Source: Burkholderia cepacia (GTDB taxonomy: Bacteria > Pseudomonadota > Gammaproteobacteria > Burkholderiales > Burkholderiaceae). From it: a stretch of 63,210 bases of DNA. The number at the start of each line of letters is the position of its first letter. Positions within the stretch are counted from its first letter, which is position 1. The position numbers and the translations under genes are program-made. The notes below the pieces were generated by a model, which worked only from the letters and a program-made list of their open reading frames with translations, did not search any database and was not told the origin of the DNA. Below are positions 15,906 to 23,375 of this stretch, piece after piece. Location of the stretch: assembly GCF_001039005.1 (NCBI RefSeq), contig NZ_LDWR01000073.1, forward strand, positions 1 through 63,210. The letters run 5' to 3'.

Positions 15906-16525
15906 GCCGGGCCGGCCGGACGGCGCGCGCGATGCGCGGCTGCCCGCGTGCCGCGCGTCAGCGCGGGCTCGTGCTGCTGGCGCTGCTGATCGCGCTGATG
16001 CTGATGTCGATCGCACTGGCAGGGGCGCTGGATGTCTGGTCGCTGCAACGGCGCCGCGAGGAGGAGCGGCAACTGCTGTTCGCCGGCGATCAGTACCGCA
16101 AGGCGATCGTCCGCTACTACCGTCTGGCGCGCGTGTACCCGCAAACGGTCGACGACCTGCTGGACGACAACCGGTTCGTCAAGCCGGCGCATCATCTGCG
16201 CCGCGCCTATCCGGATCCGATTACCGGACAGAACGACTGGGCGTTTCTGTGGCGGGACGATCGCTTCTATGGCGTCTACAGCAACTCGGATCAGGCGACG
16301 GTCAAGCGGGCGGGATTTCCGCTGCGATACATGGACTTCGAGGGCGAGGAGACTTACCGCAAGTGGAAGTTTCTGTACCTCGCGCCCGGCCTCATCCTGC
16401 CGGCCAGCGACGCGGCCCCGGTGTCCGCGTCCGCGGCCGTGCCTGCCCAGGCGGCGAGCTTCCCGAGCCTGTCCGGGTTCGCGGGCGGCTCCCTGCCGGG
16501 GCAGTCGCCGTCCGGCCTGCGTTGA
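15902..16525 (+). CDS. Atypical pseudopilin-like protein lacking Phe+1 and Glu+5
   Basis: 207-residue last gene of the operon. After a basic leader the segment QRG|LVLLALLIALMLMSI has the length and hydrophobicity of a pseudopilin helix, but the canonical Phe at +1 is Leu and the Glu at +5 is Ala. GspK, the tip pseudopilin, also lacks Glu5, so this may be the tip protein, though it is shorter than GspK. A charged helix (RRREEERQLLFAGDQYRKAI) and a mixed domain with aromatic motifs (NDWAFLWRDDRFYGVYS) follow. The C terminus is S/A/P/G-rich. It starts with an ATGA overlap. Confidence 0.75.
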   Translation: MSRAGRTARAMRGCPRAARQRGLVLLALLIALMLMSIALAGALDVWSLQRRREEERQLLFAGDQYRKAIVRYYRLARVYPQTVDDLLDDNRFVKPAHHLRRAYPDPITGQNDWAFLWRDDRFYGVYSNSDQATVKRAGFPLRYMDFEGEETYRKWKFLYLAPGLILPASDAAPVSASAAVPAQAASFPSLSGFAGGSLPGQSPSGLR

Positions 16526-16561
16526 CGGTCGACCGGTCGCCGCGCGCGCTGGCGTGCGCGC

Positions 16562-16595
16562 AAAAAAAGGCGCGATGCCCGCATTGGGCATCGCG
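16562..16595 (-). terminator. Rho-independent terminator of phoX
   Basis: CGCGATGCCC (16571-16580) and GGGCATCGCG (16586-16595) form a 10-bp stem with a 5-base loop. On the minus strand it is followed by a run of seven T (complement of 16562-16568), so it ends the phoX transcript. The hairpin also follows the secretion operon on the other strand, but without a T-run in that direction. Confidence 0.85.
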
Positions 16596-16713
16596 CACAA
16601 ACCGGCGTGGAGCGCCGACGAATGAACGGTGATGAAGAAAGGGACGCCCGGTTAGGGACGCCCGGCCAGGGGCGCCCGGCCAGGGGAGCAAGCCCCCCCC
16701 TCGCGCGAATCGG

Positions 16714-18678
16714 TCAGGCCTTCGCGAGCTTGATGCTGGTCTGCTCGGCCGTCAGGTAGCCGACGCTGGCGCCGAAGCGATCCTTGAAGTTCGCGCGCAC
16801 GAGCGGATCGAGCGTCGGCTTGACCTTGTCGTGCAGCGGCGATTCCCAGTCGCCCGCGTGCTGGAAGTTGCTCATGATGTAGGTCCAGCCGTTGATCTCG
16901 TCGACCGCGTGCAGGCCCGTCGATTCGGCGCCGGCCGGGCACGACAGCACGCGCACGAGCGACTTCGTGTCGACGTTGTAGGCCCACAGGAAGTTGTTCA
17001 CGTGCATGCCCGAGTCCTCGCCGATGAAGAGCGTGCGCAGCTTTTCGGAGAACTTCAGATTGTCGGGGTTCGCGATCCTGTCCGGGTTCGCGAGGTTGCC
17101 GAGCCCGTCGGCCGCGGCGAGATCCTCGCCGACGAGCGCGGCCGGCGCGCCCATGTCGACCGGCACCCATTCGCTGTCGATCGCGCTACCTGTCGTGTCG
17201 CGCTGGCTGCCCTTCAGGTTCAGCGCGTAGACGGCGCCCGCGGCGATCTTCTTGTCGACCGCGACGTCGCGCGACACCGCGTTGCCCTTGACCATCGACG
17301 TCTCGATCCGCGACATCGCCGTATAGACGATCTTGTCCTTCGCGTTCACGGTCGTGCCTTCGAGCTTCGTGAAGGCCATGCTGCCGCCGAGCAGCGCAGC
17401 GTAGCGGTGCGTCTCGAGGAACGCGGCCGCCTTTTCCATCCCCGGCTTCACGCGCATCCAGTTGAACTTGCCGCCGAAGTGGATCTTCGCGTAGCTCGCG
17501 TCGTTCGGATCGGTGGTCGTCAGGTCCATGATGTCCGACGCCTTCAGCGTATTCGCGAGCGCTTCGATCTCGCTGCTGGTCGCGTGGCCGATCTTGATCC
17601 ACGTGAGCGTCGCGGTGCCCGCGCCGGCCGACGACGTCTGCGTCCACTTCGCGACGTACAGCGTGCCGGCCGACAGGTCGGCCGCCTTGTCGGCGACGAA
17701 CATGAACAGGCCGCCGTTGGTTGCGTCGTCACCCATCATCACGGTGCGCTGGTCCGGCATCACCTGGATCAGCTCGTGCGAGATGCGGCCGAGGCAGTAG
17801 TGCTTCTTCACGGTGCCCGTGCCGTCCGCGTTCACGGTGATCTCGGGCAGGTGGCCGTAGTGGTAGGGGTTCGCCTTCGTCTCGTCGCCGAACGTGTTCT
17901 TGCTGAACGCCTTGAACTGCGCGTCGGTCGCGACCTTCGTCGCGTCCGGCTCGTATTCCTCGCTCGACAGGTGCGTGCCCCACGGCGACAGGCTCGCGCC
18001 GCAGGTGATCCACAGGCCGTGCGCCTTCGACGTGTCGACGTTGTGGTACTTGACGACCTTCAGCGCGCCGTTGGCCGGATCCTGGTCGAGCGTGAGCACC
18101 GCGATCGGCGACGGCAGCTGGCCGTACTGCGATGCGCTCGCCTGGTCGCGCGTCGTGTATTCGAACTGCACGACCGCGAACACCGTGTTGCCCTTCACGC
18201 CGGGCACGTTCGCGTTCTTCAGCGTGAGCAGCGAGCTGCCGTCCGGGCAGTCGGAATAGAACTGGCGCTCCTTGCCGGCCACCGAACGGTCGATGATCGG
18301 CTGGTTGTTGATGTCGTAGTAGCCGCCCGCGAGCGTCGTGCCGCCCTTGCCGTCCGGCACCAGGTCGCCCGTCACGAAGAACGGCCGGTACGCGAGCTTG
18401 AAGTTGCGCGCCGAGCCGTCCGAGAACGACACCGACAGCGTCGAGCCGACCGTCGTCGTGGCCATCGCGGCCGCGTTGTCGAGCGTGGGCGCGGCCATCG
18501 CCGAGAACGCCGCCGACGTATAGGCGGCAGCGACCGGGGCCGGCGTCGACGCCGGATTGTCGTCGCCGCCACAACCCGTCAGCAGGGCCGGCAGCGCGAG
18601 GCCGGAAAGAGGCAGCATCGGCGCGCCGGCGAGGATCTTCAGGGCCTGACGACGGGCAGCATTGGGCAACGCGGGCAT
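16714..18678 (-). CDS. phoX: PhoX-family alkaline phosphatase
   Basis: 654-residue exported phosphatase that releases inorganic phosphate from phosphomonoesters using iron and calcium cofactors. A signal region with ARRQALKIL then a hydrophobic stretch and a Cys (LLTGCGG) suggests Tat or lipoprotein export. The PhoX (DUF839) body carries LSPWGTHLSSEEYEP, GRISHELIQVMPDQRTV and GNAVSRDVAVDK, and near the C terminus LFIGEDSGMHVNN. ATG 18678 puts the signal sequence at the N terminus; its ribosome-binding site is weak. It is a single gene with its own terminator at 16562-16595. I could not identify a convincing Pho box upstream. Confidence 0.9.
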   Translation of the reverse strand: MPALPNAARRQALKILAGAPMLPLSGLALPALLTGCGGDDNPASTPAPVAAAYTSAAFSAMAAPTLDNAAAMATTTVGSTLSVSFSDGSARNFKLAYRPFFVTGDLVPDGKGGTTLAGGYYDINNQPIIDRSVAGKERQFYSDCPDGSSLLTLKNANVPGVKGNTVFAVVQFEYTTRDQASASQYGQLPSPIAVLTLDQDPANGALKVVKYHNVDTSKAHGLWITCGASLSPWGTHLSSEEYEPDATKVATDAQFKAFSKNTFGDETKANPYHYGHLPEITVNADGTGTVKKHYCLGRISHELIQVMPDQRTVMMGDDATNGGLFMFVADKAADLSAGTLYVAKWTQTSSAGAGTATLTWIKIGHATSSEIEALANTLKASDIMDLTTTDPNDASYAKIHFGGKFNWMRVKPGMEKAAAFLETHRYAALLGGSMAFTKLEGTTVNAKDKIVYTAMSRIETSMVKGNAVSRDVAVDKKIAAGAVYALNLKGSQRDTTGSAIDSEWVPVDMGAPAALVGEDLAAADGLGNLANPDRIANPDNLKFSEKLRTLFIGEDSGMHVNNFLWAYNVDTKSLVRVLSCPAGAESTGLHAVDEINGWTYIMSNFQHAGDWESPLHDKVKPTLDPLVRANFKDRFGASVGYLTAEQTSIKLAKA

Positions 18679-18843
18679 GTGGAGTCCAGTTTCAGTTGTT
18701 GGAAGAATGGCCTTCGCGAAACGGGAGCAGGCGATCGGCAAGCTTCGCGAAGGCAAATTGAAAACTAGACGGAAGTGTAAGGACGCTCGATGAAAGTTTT
18801 TTGAATTGAAAACGTAATATTTCGTCGGGCGTCCGTCAGGTGC

Positions 18844-20037
18844 TCAGTCGCGTTCGGGCGTTGCCGAGATGCGATGGATCGACAGGTCGGCGCCGTCGAA
18901 TTCGGCTTCGCGATCGAGGCGCAGCCCGACGGTCGCTTTCAGCGCGCCGTAGACGAGCGTGCCGCCCGCGGTCGCGATCGCAATGCCGCCGAGCGTGCCG
19001 ACGAGCTGCGACAGGAACGACACACCGCCGAGGCCGCCGAGCGCGGGCAGCCCGAACACGCCGGCCGCGAGGCCGCCGAGCGCGCCGCACATCCCGTGCA
19101 GCGGCCACACGCCGAGCACGTCGTCGATGCGCCACTTGTTCTGCACGCAGGTGAACATCGCGACGAACAGCGCGCCGGCCGCGGCGCCGGTGACGAGCGC
19201 ACCGATCGGGTGCATCACGTCGGAGCCCGCGCACACCGCGACGAGGCCCGCGAGCGGCCCGTTGTACGTGAAGCCCGGGTCGTTGCGGCCCGCCATCCAC
19301 GCGGCGAGCGTGCCGCCGACCATCGCCATCAGCGAGTTCACGGCGACCAGGCCGCTGATCTTGTCGAGCGTCTGCGCGCTCATCACGTTGAAGCCGAACC
19401 AGCCGACCGCGAGCACCCATGCGCCGAGCGCGAGGAACGGGATGTTCGACGGCGGGTGCGCGGCGATGCGGCCGTCCTTCGCATAACGGCCGTGACGTGC
19501 GCCGAGCAGCAGCACGGCCGGCAGCGCGACCCAGCCGCCGAACGCATGCACGACGACCGAGCCCGCGAAATCGTGGAACGGTGCGCCGAACGCATGCGTG
19601 AGCCACGCCTGCACGCCGAAGCGCTCATTCCACGCGATCCCCTCGAAGAACGGATAGATGAAGCCGACGATGATCAGCGTCGCGACCAGCTGCGGGTTGA
19701 ACTTCGCACGCTCCGCAATACCGCCGGACACGATCGCCGGGATCGCCGCCGCGAAGGTCAGCAGGAAGAAGAAGCGCACGAGCGCGTAGCCGTTGTGCTG
19801 CGACAGCGTGCCGATGTCGTCGAAGAACTCGACGCCGTAGGCGATCGTGTAGCCGATGAAGAAATACGCGAGCGTCGACACCGAGAAGTCGACCAGGATC
19901 TTCACGAGCGCATTGACCTGGTTCTTCTTGCGGACCGTGCCGAGTTCGAGAAATGCGAAGCCCGCGTGCATCGCGAGCACCATGACGGCGCCGATCAACA
20001 GGAACAGTGTGTCGACGCCGGATTTCAGACCATCCAT
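18844..20037 (-). CDS. amtB: Ammonium transporter Amt
   Basis: 397-residue polytopic ammonium channel of the Amt/Rh family, without a cleavable signal peptide. Key features are visible: the N-terminal region with FLELGTVRKKNQVN, the twin pore histidines in VVHAFGG and PLHGMCG, and the conserved aspartate region with FHDFAGS. ATG 20037 has AAGGAAG 7 bases upstream. No glnK/glnB gene is adjacent, which is unusual because the PII partner is often co-transcribed; it must be elsewhere. The upstream region holds a sigma-54-type -24/-12 element (20073-20088) and repeated NtrC-like half sites, consistent with induction under nitrogen limitation. Confidence 0.94.
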   Translation of the reverse strand: MDGLKSGVDTLFLLIGAVMVLAMHAGFAFLELGTVRKKNQVNALVKILVDFSVSTLAYFFIGYTIAYGVEFFDDIGTLSQHNGYALVRFFFLLTFAAAIPAIVSGGIAERAKFNPQLVATLIIVGFIYPFFEGIAWNERFGVQAWLTHAFGAPFHDFAGSVVVHAFGGWVALPAVLLLGARHGRYAKDGRIAAHPPSNIPFLALGAWVLAVGWFGFNVMSAQTLDKISGLVAVNSLMAMVGGTLAAWMAGRNDPGFTYNGPLAGLVAVCAGSDVMHPIGALVTGAAAGALFVAMFTCVQNKWRIDDVLGVWPLHGMCGALGGLAAGVFGLPALGGLGGVSFLSQLVGTLGGIAIATAGGTLVYGALKATVGLRLDREAEFDGADLSIHRISATPERD

Positions 20038-20072
20038 GCCGTGGCTTCCTTGCGCAAAAAACGGGCAAGGAA

Positions 20073-20088
20073 CGCAAGTATCGAGCCA
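20073..20088 (-). promoter_or_regulatory. Sigma-54 (-24/-12) promoter of amtB
   Basis: On the minus strand TGGCTCG-N4-TTGCG (20088 down to 20073) closely matches the sigma-54 consensus TGGCACG-N4-TTGCW, including the invariant GG and GC. It lies 36 bp before the amtB ATG. Confidence 0.65.
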
Positions 20089-20198
20089 ACTTGGTGAACG
20101 GCTGCGTGGAGTTGGTGCTCAGGCCCCGCGCGATGCGGCATTCCGGTGAATCGTGCACGGTCCGGGGGCGCGGCCGGCAGGCGCCGGCGGCTGCATCG

Positions 20199-20290
20199 GG
20201 TGCACGTGCGTGGTGCGGCGCGTGCGGAACTGGTGCGTGCGGCGGGTGCAACGATGCGATGTGGTGCGCAATGGTGCGTCGCTGCGCACC
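20199..20290. promoter_or_regulatory. Cluster of GGTGC repeats, NtrC-like sites upstream of amtB
   Basis: GGTGC occurs six times between about 20199 and 20277, with an inverted CGCACC at 20285-20290. The best dyad, 20201-20217, matches the NtrC consensus TGCACC-N5-GGTGCA at both half-site cores (TGCAC and TGGTGC). The cluster lies about 110-200 bp upstream of the sigma-54-like element, a normal enhancer distance. NtrC binding is inferred. Confidence 0.5.
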
Positions 20291-20301
20291 GATCTGGCGC
20301 G

Positions 20302-20637
20302 TCAGTGACGTACGAACAGCGTGCGCGGCCGGCGCAGCCGCAGCGCGCACGCGGACCAGTACGCGGCGACGGTTGCCAGCCCGAGCGCGGCGAACGCGAG
20401 CGCCGCGAAGCCCGCAAGCGACTGGCCGTCGCCGTCGGGGCCGAGGATGCCTTGCGCGACGATCAGCGCGGCCGTCCAGAAGCCGATCACGGCCTGCGTG
20501 AACAGGCGCGCGGACGCGACGCGGCGCGGGCGCCCGGCTTCGGCCAGGCGGCGCGCCGACGGCGGACGCAGGCACAGGAACAGGGTGGCGGCGAGCAGTG
20601 CGGCCAGCGCGATGAACCAGTCGATGAGGAAAGCCAT
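20302..20637 (-). CDS. Small four-helix membrane protein, unknown function
   Basis: 111-residue hydrophobic protein with about three to four predicted membrane segments (residues 4-22, 47-63, 71-95). An internal basic stretch (RPPSARRLAEAGRPRRVASAR) would face the cytoplasm, and a basic tail ends in RRPRTLFVRH. I do not recognise the family. Codon use is like the neighbours. The ATG at 20637 has no strong ribosome-binding site. It lies upstream of amtB on the same strand with the NtrC-like repeats between them, so it is probably a separate unit. Confidence 0.55.
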   Translation of the reverse strand: MAFLIDWFIALAALLAATLFLCLRPPSARRLAEAGRPRRVASARLFTQAVIGFWTAALIVAQGILGPDGDGQSLAGFAALAFAALGLATVAAYWSACALRLRRPRTLFVRH

Positions 20638-20830
20638 GAGAAAAAGGGGACACGTACGAAGCGGATTGAAGCGTGCCCACTTTAGTGGTGTAGCGCCTGC
20701 GATTGAATCAGACGAATCCGAAATTGAAAGGCGTTTCTCATCACGGATCGTTATTTGGCGTGTTCCACAGGCGGTATCATCGACGTCGGTACAACCACGA
20801 GGCCGTGCGACGCGCGGCCGGAGATTGCTG

Positions 20831-21259
20831 ATGAACATGAAGACTTCGCGGGCACGTCGCGTGCCCGGCTCCGCACTGGCGGCCGTCGCCGCCGGTGCGT
20901 TGCTGTTGCTCGCCGGCTGCGAGAAATCCGGCGCACCGGCCACGCAACCCGATACGGCCGCGAGCGCGGCCGCCGATGCCGCCAACAATGCGGCCAAGGC
21001 GATCGACCAGGTGGCGAGCACCGTCAACCAGCAGCTCAACGCCGCGAAAGCCGGCATCGCGTCCGCGGCGTCGGCCGTGCCGCCGCTGTCCGCGAGCGGC
21101 CTCGCATCCGCCGCGCAGGCGCAGATCGACGCAGCGGCTTCCGCGGTCGTCGCGCATGCGGCTTCCGAGGCAGGCGCGAAGATCGCGGAAGCCGGCAAGA
21201 AGCTCCAGCAGTGGAGCCAGCAGAACGCCGCGGGTGCCAAGCCCGCGAGCGGCCAATGA
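20831..21259 (+). CDS. Small lipoprotein with Ala-rich helical body
   Basis: 142-residue protein with a basic start, a hydrophobic signal and lipobox LLAGC (Cys about residue 30), so it should be lipidated at the envelope. The mature part is Ala/Gln-rich with heptad-like spacing (NNAAKAIDQVASTVNQQLNAAKAG and AASEAGAKIAEAGKKLQQWSQQ), suggesting a long helix or coiled coil. ATG 20831 has GGAG 9-12 bases upstream. A 9-bp inverted repeat (21239-21247 with 21260-21268) spans its stop codon and may act as a 3' hairpin. No function is known to me. Confidence 0.8.
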   Translation: MNMKTSRARRVPGSALAAVAAGALLLLAGCEKSGAPATQPDTAASAAADAANNAAKAIDQVASTVNQQLNAAKAGIASAASAVPPLSASGLASAAQAQIDAAASAVVAHAASEAGAKIAEAGKKLQQWSQQNAAGAKPASGQ

Positions 21260-21283
21260 CGCGGGCTTGCATAATCCGTAAAT

Positions 21284-21302
21284 TGTAATTATCATAGTTA
21301 CA
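21284..21302. promoter_or_regulatory. Palindromic operator upstream of the Rrf2 regulator
   Basis: TGTAATT-N5-AGTTACA forms a dyad with six of seven arm positions matched, about 50 bp before the Rrf2 start. Another half site, GTTACA, occurs at 21907-21912 just before the oxidoreductase. Autoregulation by the Rrf2 protein is inferred. Confidence 0.5.
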
Positions 21303-21349
21303 TATATCGCCGGCCGCGGTACGGGTCGGCGTTGCCGAGTGGGTGAGGA

Positions 21350-21781
21350 ATGAATACCAGCAGCCGGTTCGCGTTTGCCGTTCACGTGCTTGCCTTGCTG
21401 TCGATGCAGGAAGGTGTGCCGTTGTCGTCCGACATCATCGCGGGCAGCGTGAACACGAATCCGGCCCTGATCCGCCGGCTGCTGTCGATGCTGGCGGCTT
21501 CGGGGTTGACCACGTCGCAGCTTGGCGCGGGCGGTGGCGCGCTGCTGGCGCGCGAGCCCGGCGAGATCACGCTGCTCGACGTGTATCGCGCGGTCGACGA
21601 TGCGCAACTGTTCGCGCTGCACCGCGAGGCGCCGAACCCCGCGTGTCTGGTCGGGCGGCACATCCAGGGTGTGCTGACCGACTACATCGGCGACGCGCAG
21701 CGCGCGATGGAGGCATCGCTCTCCACGCGCACGCTGGTTGACGTCACGGCCGACATGCTGGATCTGGAGCAGCGCACGTAA
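21350..21781 (+). CDS. Rrf2-family transcriptional regulator (YwnA-like)
   Basis: 143-residue winged-helix regulator. The Rrf2 fold is recognisable: FAFAVHVLALLSMQ, recognition region NTNPALIRRLLSMLAASGL, and the wing GAGGGALLAREPGEITLLDVYRAV. Only one cysteine is visible (NPACLVG), so it lacks the three-cysteine Fe-S cluster motif of IscR or NsrR and is more likely a YwnA-type sensor. GTGAGGAATG gives an adjacent ribosome-binding site. The next gene is an NAD(P)-binding oxidoreductase, mirroring the Bacillus ywnA/ywnB pairing, so the pair probably forms a regulator-target unit. Confidence 0.9.
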   Translation: MNTSSRFAFAVHVLALLSMQEGVPLSSDIIAGSVNTNPALIRRLLSMLAASGLTTSQLGAGGGALLAREPGEITLLDVYRAVDDAQLFALHREAPNPACLVGRHIQGVLTDYIGDAQRAMEASLSTRTLVDVTADMLDLEQRT

Positions 21782-21935
21782 CACACAGCACGCGTCGGCG
21801 GGTGACCGACGGCAGGCAGGGTAGGAAGTTGGGCGGCGGGCGGTGCCGCAATCGGCGCAACGGTTGGTTCGCTCTGTTTTTTCGGCCTTATATGCAATCG
21901 AAGATGTTACACATTTTTCTTTCTGGAGAATCGAG

Positions 21936-22577
21936 ATGACGCAACGTACCTTGAACATCGCGCTGTTTGGCGCCACCGGCATGATCGGCTCGCGTATCGC
22001 GGCGGAAGCGGCCCGACGCGGCCATCGTGTCACCGCGCTGTCGCGCAATCCCGGCGCGGCCGGCGACGGCATCACCGCGAAGGCGGCCGACCTGTTCGAC
22101 GCGGCCAGCATCGCGGCCGCGCTGCCGGGTCATGACGTGGTCGCGAGCGCGTACGGTCCGAAGCAGGAAGATGCGGCGAAGGTTGTCGCCGTCGCGAAGG
22201 CGCTGGTCGCCGGTACGCGTCAGGCGGGCCTGAAGCGGCTCGTGGTGGTGGGTGGCGCCGGTTCGCTCGAAGTCGCGCCGGGCAAGCAACTCGTCGACAG
22301 CGAAGGTTTCCCGGACGCGTACAAGCCGGTCGCGCTCGCGCACCGCGATGCGCTCGACTACCTGAAGACCGTCGGCGATCTCGACTGGACGTTCTTCGCG
22401 CCGGCCGCGCTGATCGCACCGGGCGAGCGGACGGGCACGTTCCGCACGGGCGCCGGCAAGCTGATCGTGGACGCGCAAGGCAACAGCAAGATCTCGGCGG
22501 AAGACTACGCGGCCGCGTTCGTCGACGTGCTCGAGCAGGACAGCTTCGTGCGCGAGATCGCGACGGTCGCGTATTGA
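21936..22577 (+). CDS. NAD(P)-dependent oxidoreductase, NmrA/YwnB-like
   Basis: 213-residue atypical short-chain dehydrogenase with an N-terminal Rossmann motif (IALFGATGMIGSRIA, residues 8-22) and a basic residue following the second strand (LSRNPG), favouring NADP. It has no YxxxK catalytic pair, in line with NmrA/YwnB-type proteins. ATG 21936 has CTGGAGA 6-12 bases upstream; a longer in-frame start lacks this. It follows the Rrf2 regulator by 154 bp, with a GTTACA half site in the gap. A strong terminator at 22649-22690 ends the unit. Confidence 0.9.
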   Translation: MTQRTLNIALFGATGMIGSRIAAEAARRGHRVTALSRNPGAAGDGITAKAADLFDAASIAAALPGHDVVASAYGPKQEDAAKVVAVAKALVAGTRQAGLKRLVVVGGAGSLEVAPGKQLVDSEGFPDAYKPVALAHRDALDYLKTVGDLDWTFFAPAALIAPGERTGTFRTGAGKLIVDAQGNSKISAEDYAAAFVDVLEQDSFVREIATVAY

Positions 22578-22648
22578 GCGGCGTGACGGCCGGCGGCGCG
22601 TAAGCGCCGGCCCGGGTACGGCGCGCCAGCCGCAACTCGCGCGAACTT

Positions 22649-22690
22649 CAGGCGACGCCACCTTGACGGGTGGTGTCGCCTGTTTCGTTT
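22649..22690 (+). terminator. Rho-independent terminator after the oxidoreductase gene
   Basis: CAGGCGACGCCACC (22649-22662) and GGTGGTGTCGCCTG (22669-22682) form a 14-bp stem with one G-U pair and a 6-base loop, followed by TTTCGTTT. A second GC-rich hairpin (GGCCGGCG / CGCCGGCC, 22588-22612) precedes it. Confidence 0.85.
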
Positions 22691-22820
22691 GGAGAGCGGC
22701 GATTGCCGGCGGGATCGTGCACGGGGCGGATTCGTTCGTGCCGCGCGCGTCCCGGATTGGTATTTATACCGGTCGACGTGGTGGGGTGGTTTCCATATTG
22801 TTCCCCGTTGTGCAGGATGC

Positions 22821-22837
22821 ATAGAATAAATTTCTAT
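22821..22837. promoter_or_regulatory. Palindrome before the Lrp/AsnC gene
   Basis: ATAGAA-TAAAT-TTCTAT is a perfect 6-bp dyad in an AT-rich patch 18 bp before the start codon. It resembles Lrp/AsnC-type operators and probably mediates autoregulation. The rest of the 22691-22855 gap holds nothing else I can support. Confidence 0.5.
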
Positions 22838-22855
22838 CTACGAGGGACTGGAGAA

Positions 22856-23326
22856 ATGGACGCCATCGATCGCAAGCTGCTGGAGTTGTTGCAGGCGGAT
22901 GCCACGCTGCCGATCGCGGAGCTGGCACAGCGTGTGAACCTGTCCCAGACGCCGTGCTGGAAGCGGGTGCAGCGGCTCAAGGAAACCGGCGCGATTCGTG
23001 CGCAGGTGGCGCTGTGCGATCCGCGCAAGCTCGGGGTCGGCACGACCGTGTTCGTTGCGATCCGCACGAACCAGCACACCGAGGAATGGGCGCAGCGGTT
23101 CACGCAGGCGGTGCGCGACATGCCGGAAGTGGTCGAGGTCTACCGGATGAGCGGCGAGACCGATTACCTGCTGCGCGTGGTGGTGGCCGGCATCGACGAT
23201 TACGACCGCGTCTACAAGCAACTGATTCGCGCGGTGCCGCTGTTCGACGTCAGTTCGTCGTTCGCGATGGAGCAGATCAAATATTCGACCGCGCTGCCCG
23301 TGCGCGATCTTTCCGAGCCTGCTTGA
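22856..23326 (+). CDS. Lrp/AsnC-family transcriptional regulator
   Basis: 156-residue regulator. The N-terminal helix-turn-helix has MDAIDRKLLELLQADATLPIAELAQRVNLS and the recognition helix TPCWKRVQRLKETG. The C-terminal RAM/AsnC ligand domain includes VEVYRMSGETDYLLRVVV. ATG 22856 follows GGACTGGAGAA. No divergent target gene exists, so its regulon is not indicated by context. It converges on the iron importer operon, with a GC-rich inverted repeat (GCGCTGCC at 23337-23344 with GGCAGCGC at 23364-23371) between the two stops. Confidence 0.93.
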   Translation: MDAIDRKLLELLQADATLPIAELAQRVNLSQTPCWKRVQRLKETGAIRAQVALCDPRKLGVGTTVFVAIRTNQHTEEWAQRFTQAVRDMPEVVEVYRMSGETDYLLRVVVAGIDDYDRVYKQLIRAVPLFDVSSSFAMEQIKYSTALPVRDLSEPA

Positions 23327-23375
23327 CGCGGTAAGGGCGCTGCCCGCGCCGCGTGGCGAGGACGGCAGCGCGGGT

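Noticed and set aside
12666..16016. Open frame of 1116 codons antisense to the secretin and pseudopilins
   Set aside because: Same reasoning: overlaps several convincing genes, no recognisable domain.
18781..18834. Inverted repeat GGACGCTCGA / TCGGGCGTCC between amtB and phoX
   Set aside because: One mismatch and a 34-bp AT-rich loop without a T-run; could be an operator or terminator but is too weak to call.
20199..20290. CRISPR-like repeat cluster
   Set aside because: Repeats are only 5-6 bp (GGTGC) with irregular spacing and no cas genes; NtrC half sites are a better explanation.
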